A stretch of DNA of 5,805 nucleotides from Oscillospiraceae bacterium. Lineage in GTDB: Bacteria > Bacillota_A > Clostridia > Oscillospirales > Acutalibacteraceae. Position 1 is the stretch's first letter. Every line of letters begins with the position of its first letter. Below are positions 1-5,440 of the stretch, one piece after another. Position numbers and translations under genes: made by a program. The stretch covers positions 4,212-10,016 of the forward strand of contig DOWI01000424.1 in the NCBI GenBank assembly GCA_003519645.1, in the 5' to 3' direction. Under the pieces are notes generated by a model. It did not search any database. It was not told the origin of the DNA and saw only the letters and a program-made list of their open reading frames with translations.

Positions 1-373
1 CGGCGTCAACTGCAAGCTTTGCACCTTGCGAGTAGGCTCTAACAAGTCCTCCCGTACCTAAAAGAACCCCTCCGAAATAACGCGTAACAACAACGACACA
101 GTCGGTCAGACACTCTTTTAAAAGGATATCCAGCACGGGAACTCCTGCTGTACCCTGTGGCTCACCGTCATCCGAATATCTTTGTATTTGCTCATTTCGC
201 AAAACATATGCGTAAACATTGTGTTTCGCATCCCAATATTCTTTTCGCCTTTGATTAATAAATTTGATTGCGTCTTTCTCATTATCAACAGGGCAAACTG
301 CTCCTAAAAACCTTGACCGCTTTTCTGTGAACTCACTCACTGCAGGGCGGCTAATCGTTCGATAGCTATCCAT
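1..373 (-). CDS. yigZ: YigZ/IMPACT family protein (UPF0029), N-terminal 124 residues, partial
   Basis: This is the N-terminal part of a YigZ/IMPACT (UPF0029) protein; the C-terminal part lies beyond the window start. Visible family motifs are DAKHNVYAY (residues 48-56), DDGEPQGTAG (68-77) and the signature run RYFGGVLLGTGGLVRAY (98-114), all in one unbroken frame of 124 codons. Family members are usually about 200-210 residues, with this N-terminal domain followed by a ferredoxin-like domain that would be encoded outside the window. The start is the ATG at 373-371, chosen because GGAGG lies 6 bases upstream and the next residues (MDSYRTISRPAVSEFTEKRSRF) match the usual start of the family. 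In eukaryotes the related IMPACT protein regulates the Gcn2 kinase through ribosome-associated Gcn1; the bacterial role is not settled. The gene follows rpmE on the same strand, 60 bases away, with a hairpin between them. I am sure of the family but not of the function. Confidence 0.93.
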   Translation of the reverse strand, partial: MDSYRTISRPAVSEFTEKRSRFLGAVCPVDNEKDAIKFINQRRKEYWDAKHNVYAYVLRNEQIQRYSDDGEPQGTAGVPVLDILLKECLTDCVVVVTRYFGGVLLGTGGLVRAYSQGAKLAVDA

Positions 374-391
374 TCCATCCCTCCGTAAGCC

Positions 392-419
392 GAGAAAGGG
401 CAGCGCATATGCGCTGCCC
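392..419 (-). terminator. Hairpin downstream of rpmE, probable intrinsic terminator
   Basis: A perfect 9-bp GC-rich stem, GGGCAGCGC (398-406) and GCGCTGCCC (411-419), encloses an ATAT loop. Read on the minus strand it begins 14 bases after the rpmE stop codon and is followed by TTTCTC, a short and imperfect U tract. On the plus strand the stem is followed by GATAAAG, with no U tract, so it would act only on minus-strand transcripts. It lies 25 bases before the yigZ start, so it may be leaky or serve as an mRNA 3'-end stabiliser or processing site instead. Hairpin formation is near certain; termination efficiency is inferred. Confidence 0.68.
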
Positions 420-433
420 GATAAAGCAGAAGC

Positions 434-643
434 TTATTTCTCCTCGTTAAAACCAAAGCGTCTTTTAAAACGATCCACACGTCCGCCGGTATCGACCAAT
501 TTCTGCTTACCGGTAAAGAACGGATGGCACTTCGAGCATATTTCTACACGAATATTCTGTTTGGTGGATCTTGTTTTGATGACCTCACCACATGCACAGG
601 TAACCGTCGTGTCCTCATATTTCGGGTGAAGATTCTGTTTCAT
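434..643 (-). CDS. rpmE: 50S ribosomal protein L31, zinc-binding (C+) form
   Basis: This encodes a complete 69-residue L31, the normal length for the family. L31 sits on the 50S subunit central protuberance and helps bridge to the 30S subunit. The N-terminus MKQNLHPKY, the CACG motif (Cys16 and Cys18), [13 protein letters not shown] (Cys36 and Cys39) and the basic C-terminal stretch [11 protein letters not shown] are all typical. Retention of the cysteines marks it as the zinc-containing RpmE type rather than the zinc-free YtiA/RpmE2 type. The start is the ATG at 643-641, with AGAGGTG about 6 bases upstream. An in-frame GTG at 652 is rejected because it lies inside that Shine-Dalgarno sequence. 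The gene has its own promoter (685-713) and is followed by a hairpin (392-419). In many Firmicutes RpmE is a zinc reservoir partner of a Zur-controlled paralogue; no such paralogue is in view. The identification is essentially certain. Confidence 0.98.
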   Translation of the reverse strand: MKQNLHPKYEDTTVTCACGEVIKTRSTKQNIRVEICSKCHPFFTGKQKLVDTGGRVDRFKRRFGFNEEK

Positions 644-684
644 TAATGTCACCTCTTTCAGGGAACCATAGCGTTAACGGAAGA

Positions 685-713
685 ATGATAGCACACCCTG
701 ACAAAAAAAGCAA
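685..713 (-). promoter_or_regulatory. Sigma-A-type promoter of rpmE
   Basis: On the minus strand the -35 box is TTGCTT (713-708) and the -10 box is TATCAT (690-685), separated by exactly 17 bases. TGC directly before the -10 box gives an extended -10 element. Transcription would start near 678, giving an untranslated leader of about 35 bases before the rpmE ATG at 643. I see no clear operator or extra leader structure. Box matches and spacing are read from the sequence; activity is inferred. Confidence 0.8.
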
Positions 714-722
714 GGATTTATC

Positions 723-780
723 TGTAAAAATTTATTGTAAAAAGTTAAAACTAAAAAGTATTTAATGTATAAAAATTTAA
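723..780. repeat. AT-rich intergenic stretch with imperfect direct repeats
   Basis: Three related copies run in the plus direction: TGTAAAAATTTA (723-734), TGTAAAAAGTTAAA (736-749) and TGTATAAAAATTTAA (766-780). They sit between the end of the PRTase-like gene and the rpmE promoter, where an upstream-promoter (UP) element for the ribosomal-protein gene would lie. Low complexity alone could explain the similarity. No GC-rich terminator hairpin is seen after the PRTase-like gene here. Confidence 0.35.
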
Positions 781-1418
781 ATTCTTGAGTAACCATAGCT
801 GTTTACAATAGCATCAATCTTCTGTTTGTTTTTGCACATCGAACATTCCATCGAAGGCATGGTATGGTAATGGGGTATATCCTCTTCCGTAAAAATTGCA
901 TTAACAGAAAGACCGTTTGATTCACGGATTGCACTGAAGACGGCTGAAATACCGACAAGCTTTCCGCTGTAATAACGAAGGCAGTCAATTGAACGGGATA
1001 TCGTTTTACCGGTTGAAACAGACGAAATCAGCAAGAGTATGTTTTTACCCCAAACCATTTTTTGCGTATTATCCCTGAATATCATCTGATTGTTGACATT
1101 TAGTTCAGGTGTCAAAACCACAATATCATTTCCGCTGTTCATAATCATTGAACCGGACTGAGCCAAAAAGTCAGCAAGAAAAGCACCGATCATCTCCGTG
1201 CCCTCCAAACAAATAATCGTATCAATGGGCGTAGATGTAAGATATTTATTTGCGAGCTCTTCAGCTACAGCTTTCGCCATTTTGTGACGGCTTTTGATAC
1301 TGGTTAAATCGATATAATAGTTGACATGTGAATGGTTGGTTGCAAAATGTCCCGGAATAAGTCCAATTTTAACATTCCTGTTGCTTCGTGAACGAATCTC
1401 CTGAAGTCTGTTTTCCAT
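777..1418 (-). CDS. Phosphoribosyltransferase-like protein (orotate PRTase-related, divergent PRPP loop)
   Basis: This 213-residue cytosolic protein has the layout of a type I phosphoribosyltransferase, and relatives are often labelled orotate phosphoribosyltransferase in Clostridia. An N-terminal IPGHFATNHSHVNYYIDLTS segment (21-40) is followed by a helical stretch, then DTIICLEGTEMIGAFLA (66-82), the region of the second core strand. The hydrophobic strand ILLLISSVSTGKTI (127-140) falls where the PRPP-binding loop should be. In classical enzymes that loop carries two adjacent acidic residues (VVDDVxTTGxS); here they are replaced by Ser132-Ser133, although the TGK turn remains. The C-terminus has CSMC (Cys192 and Cys195), a possible metal site, and ends DAIVNSYGYSRI. 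The ATG at 1418 has GGAGGAGG 6 bases upstream, and the gene has its own promoter at 1462-1490. No pyrimidine genes are nearby, so pyrE is not assigned. The fold call is fairly sure; the reaction is unknown and may be regulatory. Confidence 0.78.
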   Translation of the reverse strand: MENRLQEIRSRSNRNVKIGLIPGHFATNHSHVNYYIDLTSIKSRHKMAKAVAEELANKYLTSTPIDTIICLEGTEMIGAFLADFLAQSGSMIMNSGNDIVVLTPELNVNNQMIFRDNTQKMVWGKNILLLISSVSTGKTISRSIDCLRYYSGKLVGISAVFSAIRESNGLSVNAIFTEEDIPHYHTMPSMECSMCKNKQKIDAIVNSYGYSRI

Positions 1419-1419
1419 A

Positions 1420-1439
1420 CACTGCCTCCTCCGGCACTG
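1420..1439 (-). promoter_or_regulatory. Ribosome-binding site of the PRTase-like gene, in a small hairpin loop
   Basis: On the minus strand the Shine-Dalgarno GGAGGAGG (1432-1425) lies 6 bases before the ATG at 1418. It is flanked by TGCC and GGCA, which can form a 4-bp stem with GGAGGA in the loop, extended by two further pairs across a G-G mismatch. This would present the site in the loop rather than bury it. The strong ribosome-binding site is clear; a regulatory role for the stem is speculative. Confidence 0.45.
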
Positions 1440-1461
1440 TTAAACAAGCGCCTTTTTTATT

Positions 1462-1490
1462 ATTTTAACATGAATAGGACAATGTATCAA
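1462..1490 (-). promoter_or_regulatory. Sigma-A-type promoter of the PRTase-like gene
   Basis: On the minus strand TTGATA (1490-1485) and TAAAAT (1467-1462) each match the consensus at 5 of 6 positions and are separated by exactly 17 bases. Transcription would begin near 1455 and give a leader of about 37 bases. It lies in the gap after metY, which shows that the PRTase-like gene need not depend on metY read-through. I see no convincing terminator hairpin for metY between 1491 and 1526. Confidence 0.8.
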
Positions 1491-1526
1491 TATATTTTTG
1501 TCGAACGAGGAGAACCGTGAAGTGTA

Positions 1527-2813
1527 TTACAGAGCGTTCAGTGCTTGGTCAATATCTGCAATTATATCATTCGGATGCTCGATGCCCACCGAAAAGCGAA
1601 TCAGATCTGGTGAAATGCCTGCAACAGCCAGCTGCGCATCACTCATCTGCCTGTGTGTCGTACTCGCAGGATGCAGTACACTGGTTCTCAGATCTGCAAC
1701 ATGAATCGCAATAGCAGCAAGCTCAAGCTTCTCCATAAAACGGCAGGCAGCCCCCCTGCCTCCTTTGATACCAAAAGATATTACGCCCGAGGTGCCATTC
1801 GGCATATACTTTTGAGCCAATGCATAATATTTGCTGCTTTTGAGTCCGGGATAGTTCACCCAAGCGATTCTATCATCATTTTCCAGAAACTCGGCCACTT
1901 TTTGAGCATTCGAACAATGGCGCTCCATACGTAGGTGAAGCGTATCAATTCCCTGACTGAGGTAAAACGCATTCATCGGACTGGGTGTAGCACCGATATC
2001 ACGCATCAGGTGTGTGCGGCATTTCGTAATATAGGCCGCTGTGCCGAAAGATTGGGTATAAGTTAAACCGTGGTATGTTTCATCCGGAGTGGTAAGCCCG
2101 GGGAACTTATCAGATGCAGCCCAGTCAAAACCGCCGCTGTCAACAATGACACCACCGAGTGCGGTCGCATGACCGTCAAGATATTTTGAAGTGGAATGTA
2201 CAACAATATCTGCGCCAAATTCAAATGGCCTGCAGTTCACGGGCGTCGGAAAAGTGTTGTCCACAATTAGCGGAACCCCGTGTCTATGGGCGACATTTGC
2301 AAACTTTTCAATATCCAAAACGTTTAATCCCGGATTCGAAAGTGTCTCTCCAAAAACCAGTTTTGTATTCGGCTGAAATACTGCGTCTAATTCATCCTCA
2401 TTCGCGTCGGCACTTACAAAAGTAACGTCAATCCCCATTTCACGCAGTGTTTTATCAAAAAGATTAAATGTGCCCCCATATATACTTACAGAACTGATAA
2501 TATGGTCGCCACTGTGCGTTATATTAATAACAGACATTAAAGATGCAGCCTGCCCTGCAGAAGTCATAAGAGCACCTACACCACCTTCAAGCGCTGCGAT
2601 TTTTGCTTCTACAGCATTCGTGGTGGGATTTGATAGACGGGTGTAAAAATCGCCGCCTATTTTTAAATCAAATAAATCTCCTAAAGTATCGGCGCTGTCA
2701 TATTTAAATGTAGTGCTCTGGACGATCGGAAGCACGCGCGGTTGACCATTCGTTGGCTTCCAGCCCTCTTGAATACATTTTGTCTCTATGTGCCATTCCT
2801 TTGATCTATTCAT
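1527..2813 (-). CDS. metY: O-acetylhomoserine sulfhydrylase (homocysteine synthase), PLP-dependent
   Basis: This is a complete 428-residue cytosolic enzyme of the Cys/Met-metabolism PLP family (fold type I). It most likely makes homocysteine from O-acetylhomoserine and sulfide, the direct-sulfhydrylation route to methionine. Visible landmarks are YTRLSNPT (57-64, where Tyr57 and Arg59 hold the PLP phosphate of the neighbouring subunit), SIYGGTFNLF (110-119, with Tyr112 stacking on PLP) and Asp185 in VDNTFPTP. The PLP lysine is Lys210 in STSKYLDGH, HPASTTHRQM lies at 381-390, and Arg406 in RFSVGIE would bind the substrate carboxylate. The length of about 430 residues and the large insert around 230-260 (GGFDWAASDKFPGLTTPDETYHGL) favour MetY over the roughly 380-residue cystathionine gamma-synthase or lyase. 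The ATG at 2813 follows GGGAGG by about 7 bases. The gene is divergent from ktrB. Substrate choice (O-acetyl- versus O-succinyl-homoserine) is inferred from family resemblance. Confidence 0.95.
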   Translation of the reverse strand: MNRSKEWHIETKCIQEGWKPTNGQPRVLPIVQSTTFKYDSADTLGDLFDLKIGGDFYTRLSNPTTNAVEAKIAALEGGVGALMTSAGQAASLMSVINITHSGDHIISSVSIYGGTFNLFDKTLREMGIDVTFVSADANEDELDAVFQPNTKLVFGETLSNPGLNVLDIEKFANVAHRHGVPLIVDNTFPTPVNCRPFEFGADIVVHSTSKYLDGHATALGGVIVDSGGFDWAASDKFPGLTTPDETYHGLTYTQSFGTAAYITKCRTHLMRDIGATPSPMNAFYLSQGIDTLHLRMERHCSNAQKVAEFLENDDRIAWVNYPGLKSSKYYALAQKYMPNGTSGVISFGIKGGRGAACRFMEKLELAAIAIHVADLRTSVLHPASTTHRQMSDAQLAVAGISPDLIRFSVGIEHPNDIIADIDQALNAL

Positions 2814-2846
2814 AGTAAGCCCTCCCTGCCCCTTATATCAAGCTAG

Positions 2847-2878
2847 TTTATACAATATAACATACCATATCTATGCAA
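2847..2878 (-). promoter_or_regulatory. Candidate promoter region for metY
   Basis: On the minus strand the best -10 candidate is an extended TGT-TATATT (TATATT at 2859-2854), with a second possible box TATAAA at 2852-2847. A TTGCAT sits at 2878-2873, but its spacing to these boxes (13 and 20 bases) is not ideal. The palindrome TTATA-TTG-TATAA (2848-2860) overlaps the -10 candidates and could be an operator. The leader would be only about 40 bases, too short for a SAM (S-box) riboswitch or a T-box. A promoter must lie in this area because the neighbour upstream is divergent, but the exact boxes are uncertain. Confidence 0.4.
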
Positions 2879-2967
2879 GGAATACAAATAAAAAATCATA
2901 CGGCATTCATTACAATTTTATAGCTTTGAAGTTGAAAATAATTCTTGAATATTCCTATTGGATATAC

Positions 2968-2996
2968 TTGAATTGGGAATTAGCAAGTGCTATAAT
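2968..2996 (+). promoter_or_regulatory. Sigma-A-type promoter of ktrBA with overlapping dyad
   Basis: TTGAAT (2968-2973) and a perfect TATAAT (2991-2996) are spaced by 17 bases, and TGC before the -10 box makes it an extended -10 element. Transcription would start near 3003, leaving a leader of only about 31 bases to the ktrB ATG at 3034. An imperfect dyad, GGAATTAGCA (2976-2985) and TGCTATAATTCC (2988-2999), covers the spacer and the -10 box; the right arm has a two-base TA insertion. This is a plausible repressor site. A CTTGAAT direct repeat at 2944-2950 and 2967-2973 adds to the structure. Confidence 0.85.
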
Positions 2997-3033
2997 TCCA
3001 ATATTCTACAGAGATTTTGCGGAGGATAATTTG

Positions 3034-4407
3034 ATGCAAAGATTTGTAAATCATCTGCTGAAACTGATAAAACGGATAAAACCGAGTCAGACACTTGTAA
3101 TCGGGTTTCTGTTGGTGATATTAACTGGCACAATACTGCTATCACTTCCGTTCGCTACGACCAGCCCCGGTAAACTAAGTTTACTTGATTCTTTATTTAC
3201 ATCAACTTCAGCTGTTTGTGTCACCGGACTGATTGTCGAAAATACCGGACAGGTTTTTACAGTATTCGGACAGATCGTAATAATTACTCTAATACAAATC
3301 GGCGGACTCGGATTTATGACGATGGCTTCCCTTTTTTTTATCATGTTGGGTAAGCGAATTTCCCTTCGTGAACGACTGGTGATTCAGGAAGCATACAATC
3401 TGGATTCCATTCATGGTGTTGTCAGGCTTGTCCGCAATGCAGTAATCATTACCTTTACAACTGAGGCGGTAGGAGCAGTATTTTTCGCAATACGAATGAT
3501 TCCAAAATTCGGTTTGGGAAAAGGAATCTATCACTCGGTATTTCTAGCAATATCATCTTTTTGCAATGCAGGGTTTGATGCGCTAGGCAATTACTCCTCA
3601 TTAAGGGAATATGTTTCAGATCCCATTGTTAACATTACAGTTATGCTGCTGATTACGCTTGGAGGTATCGGATTCCCTGTTTTTATAGATTTTATTCATA
3701 AAAGAAGCTTTAAAAGAATGATGCTGCACAGCAAGTTGGTTTTAATTATGTCCGGCACACTGTTCATCACAGGCGCGATATTGACTGCCATGTTTGAATG
3801 GAACAATCCAAAAACTATTGGTGAACTGAATGCGCCGACAAAAATTATGGCCTCCTGCTTTCAGTCGGTTACACTTAGAACCGCCGGCTTTGAAACAATC
3901 CCTCAAAATAATCTTACCCCCGCTGGGTCACTGATTGGAATTATATACATGTTCATTGGCGCTTCTCCGGCTTCGACAGGCGGCGGCATTAAAACAACCA
4001 CTTTTTTCATTGTTATTTTATCGCTTGTGAGTATGGTACGCGGCAAGCAAGACACCAACATATTTAGAAGGCGCATTAGCGATCAAATTATACGAAAAGC
4101 AACAACAATTTTATCAATTGCCCTGTGCCTCGTTTTAGTGGACACGGTTGTAATCAGTGCAGTCGAAAATATGACCGGCGGCAATGAGACTCTTGGTCAA
4201 ATTCTATTTGAAGTGGTTTCGGCTTTTGGTACGGTTGGTTTGTCAACCGGAATTACGAGCGGATTAAACTGGATTTCAAAAATACTTATCATAATTACAA
4301 TGTTTGCTGGCCGTTTGGGACCGTTCACTCTGTCAATGGCGATTTCCGGTGCTACACCCAAACAGGACACACTACACTATCCGGAGGAACGTTTGATAAT
4401 AGGTTGA
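3034..4407 (+). CDS. ktrB: Ktr/Trk-type potassium uptake transporter, membrane subunit KtrB
   Basis: This 457-residue integral membrane protein has the fourfold membrane-pore-membrane repeat of KtrB/TrkH and moves K+ with Na+ dependence when joined to KtrA. All four filter loops are visible with their central glycine: TSAVCVTG (Gly65), SFCNAG (Gly180), TLRTAG (Gly285) and AFGTVG (Gly402). The glycine/serine-rich GASPASTGGGIKTTT (309-323) matches the intramembrane gating loop of the third repeat. Arg427 in FAGRLGPF and the C-terminal YPEERLIIG are typical of KtrB. The length of about 450 fits KtrB better than the roughly 480-residue TrkH. I chose the ATG at 3034 because GGAGG lies 8 bases upstream and the basic segment before the first membrane helix starts there. 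A TTG at 3031 is a poorer alternative, and the open frame continues upstream to 2788 only across the promoter. ktrA follows 37 bases downstream, so the two are co-transcribed. Confidence 0.96.
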   Translation: MQRFVNHLLKLIKRIKPSQTLVIGFLLVILTGTILLSLPFATTSPGKLSLLDSLFTSTSAVCVTGLIVENTGQVFTVFGQIVIITLIQIGGLGFMTMASLFFIMLGKRISLRERLVIQEAYNLDSIHGVVRLVRNAVIITFTTEAVGAVFFAIRMIPKFGLGKGIYHSVFLAISSFCNAGFDALGNYSSLREYVSDPIVNITVMLLITLGGIGFPVFIDFIHKRSFKRMMLHSKLVLIMSGTLFITGAILTAMFEWNNPKTIGELNAPTKIMASCFQSVTLRTAGFETIPQNNLTPAGSLIGIIYMFIGASPASTGGGIKTTTFFIVILSLVSMVRGKQDTNIFRRRISDQIIRKATTILSIALCLVLVDTVVISAVENMTGGNETLGQILFEVVSAFGTVGLSTGITSGLNWISKILIIITMFAGRLGPFTLSMAISGATPKQDTLHYPEERLIIG

Positions 4408-4444
4408 TTGCTCAATACGAATTTCACGGAAGGAATTGGTTTTA

Positions 4445-5107
4445 ATGAAACAAATTGCAGTTTTGGGTCTTGGCCGCTTTGGTATAAGCGTTGCATGTTC
4501 GCTTGAACAATTGGGTGTTGAGGTGATGGGTGTTGACAAAAGTGAGGAAAAGGTTGCAGAAATTGCCCCGCAGATTACACATGCTGTACAGGCAGACCTA
4601 CTCGACAGCGAAGCTATAGATTCTTTAGGACTTAGAAATTTCGATGTAGTCGTATTGAGTATAAAGAATATTGAAATCAGCTGTCTTACAACAATTTCGC
4701 TAAAGGATCACGGTGCAAAATTTGTTGTTGCGCAGTCCAGCGGTGATGCACATGCCAAGATTCTTGATCGAATCGGTGCTGACAAGGTTATTATGCCTGA
4801 AAAGGATATGGGAGCCCGTATCGCACGAAACCTTGCGGGAAACAATATTATAGACTATATGGAGCTATCCTCACGCCACAGTTTGATGGAAATTAACACG
4901 CCTGAGGATTGGATCGGTCGTACCTTAAAAGAAAATAATATTCGAAGCAAGCACGGAGTCAATGTAGTTGCAATACGCTCCGGTAAAAATCTGCAGGTAT
5001 CCCCCGGCAGTGATGATATAATCCACGACGGTGATATCCTGGTTGTTATAGGAGAAAACAGCGCTATTGATAAGCTATGCAAATATGACAAGAACCGCAG
5101 AAAATGA
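4445..5107 (+). CDS. ktrA: Ktr potassium uptake regulatory subunit KtrA (RCK domain protein)
   Basis: This 220-residue cytosolic protein forms the octameric gating ring under KtrB and opens or closes the channel in response to ATP/ADP. The N-terminal RCK (Rossmann) domain, about 1-135, has the nucleotide loop GLGRFG (Gly8, Gly10, Gly13) and Asp31 at the end of the second strand. AKILDRIGADKVIMPEKDMGARIA (104-127) is nearly diagnostic of KtrA. The C-terminal RCK_C domain, about 138-212, ends in the usual GDILVVIGENSAIDKL pattern; in Firmicute KtrA this domain binds cyclic di-AMP, which inhibits transport. The length equals that of characterised KtrA proteins. The ATG at 4445 has AAGGA about 10 bases upstream; a TTG at 4436 is rejected because it abuts that site. 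It is the second gene of the ktrBA operon, and a strong terminator follows at 5136. ktrBA order, with the membrane subunit first, differs from the B. subtilis ktrAB order. Confidence 0.96.
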   Translation: MKQIAVLGLGRFGISVACSLEQLGVEVMGVDKSEEKVAEIAPQITHAVQADLLDSEAIDSLGLRNFDVVVLSIKNIEISCLTTISLKDHGAKFVVAQSSGDAHAKILDRIGADKVIMPEKDMGARIARNLAGNNIIDYMELSSRHSLMEINTPEDWIGRTLKENNIRSKHGVNVVAIRSGKNLQVSPGSDDIIHDGDILVVIGENSAIDKLCKYDKNRRK

Positions 5108-5135
5108 TAAGATTTTAACTAGTTTTTATATTTCG

Positions 5136-5167
5136 CGAGGCAGAAGTAATTTCTGTCTCGTTTTTTT
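5136..5167 (+). terminator. Strong intrinsic terminator of ktrBA
   Basis: A 10-bp stem, CGAGGCAGAA (5136-5145) with TTCTGTCTCG (5151-5160), includes one G-U pair and closes a 5-base loop. Seven consecutive T residues follow at 5161-5167. It begins 28 bases after the ktrA stop codon and separates the potassium operon from the sporulation operon. This is a textbook rho-independent terminator. Confidence 0.95.
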
Positions 5168-5218
5168 GTAGCCGTTAACTCCAATTCAATAAAATGAAAT
5201 GTCTTGTATGAAATAACT

Positions 5219-5248
5219 TGGACACCTTGTCTCGTTGATACATATAAT
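5219..5248 (+). promoter_or_regulatory. Candidate promoter of the cotJ operon (sigma-E or sigma-A type)
   Basis: CATATAAT (5241-5248) matches 7 of 8 positions of the sporulation sigma-E -10 consensus CATACAnT, and it also contains a perfect TATAAT (5243-5248). TGGACA (5219-5224), 18 bases before TATAAT, would be an acceptable sigma-A -35 box. The sigma-E -35 position (around 5219-5226) is a poor match. The B. subtilis cotJ operon is known to be sigma-E dependent, so sigma-E control is expected here, but the sequence does not decide. The leader would be about 24 bases, with AAAGGAG (5264-5270) 8 bases before the cotJA ATG. Confidence 0.55.
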
Positions 5249-5278
5249 GAACTGAAACCCAAGAAAGGAGTTTATATA

Positions 5279-5440
5279 ATGAATCAACCTAGCAACCATT
5301 GGCCTCAACTGGCCATCGCTATCATACCTTTTCAAGAATATGGCGAAACATTTCCTATTGCCGAAGCTCTGAAAAAAGGCACATTATTCCCTGCACTTTA
5401 CCAACCGTATGAACCTGGAAAAAGGTGGGACAATTTATGA
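5279..5440 (+). CDS. cotJA: Spore coat-associated protein CotJA
   Basis: This short 53-residue protein of the CotJA family is the first gene of the cotJABC spore-coat operon. It is rich in proline and aromatic residues, and the C-terminal part (GTLFPALYQPYEPGKRW, 34-50) is the conserved core, in which a proline- and tyrosine-rich segment is typical. It is shorter than the B. subtilis protein (about 80 residues), mainly at the N-terminus; short versions occur in Clostridia. The ATG at 5279 is chosen because AAAGGAG lies 8 bases upstream; the frame stays open back to 5204 but that part overlaps the promoter. Its TGA stop overlaps the ATG of cotJB (ATGA at 5437-5440), indicating translational coupling. 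In B. subtilis CotJA and CotJC interact and enter the inner coat. The assignment rests strongly on the neighbours. Confidence 0.88.
   Translation: MNQPSNHWPQLAIAIIPFQEYGETFPIAEALKKGTLFPALYQPYEPGKRWDNL

Noticed and set aside
644..652. GTG start three codons upstream of the rpmE ATG
   Set aside because: The GTG is part of the Shine-Dalgarno sequence AGAGGTG, and L31 proteins begin at the MK(Q/E/A) position.
1491..1526. Terminator after metY
   Set aside because: Only 3-bp complementarity around the GGAGAAC region was found, so there is no stable stem, although an A/T run follows.
1653..1934. Plus-strand open frame within metY
   Set aside because: It is opposite a conserved PLP enzyme frame, with no recognisable product or promoter.
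2788..3033. An 82-codon open extension upstream of ktrB in the same frame
   Set aside because: It overlaps the metY start and the ktrBA promoter, has no ribosome-binding site, and the extra residues do not belong to KtrB. GGAGG before the ATG at 3034 marks the real start.
2814..3033. Possible riboswitch (ydaO, S-box or T-box) in the metY-ktrB intergenic region
   Set aside because: Leaders on both sides are about 30-40 bases by the promoters I can see, the region is AT-rich, and no conserved riboswitch core or long GC stem is visible.
3289..3534. Minus-strand open frame within ktrB
   Set aside because: It lies antisense to the conserved KtrB frame and has no independent support.
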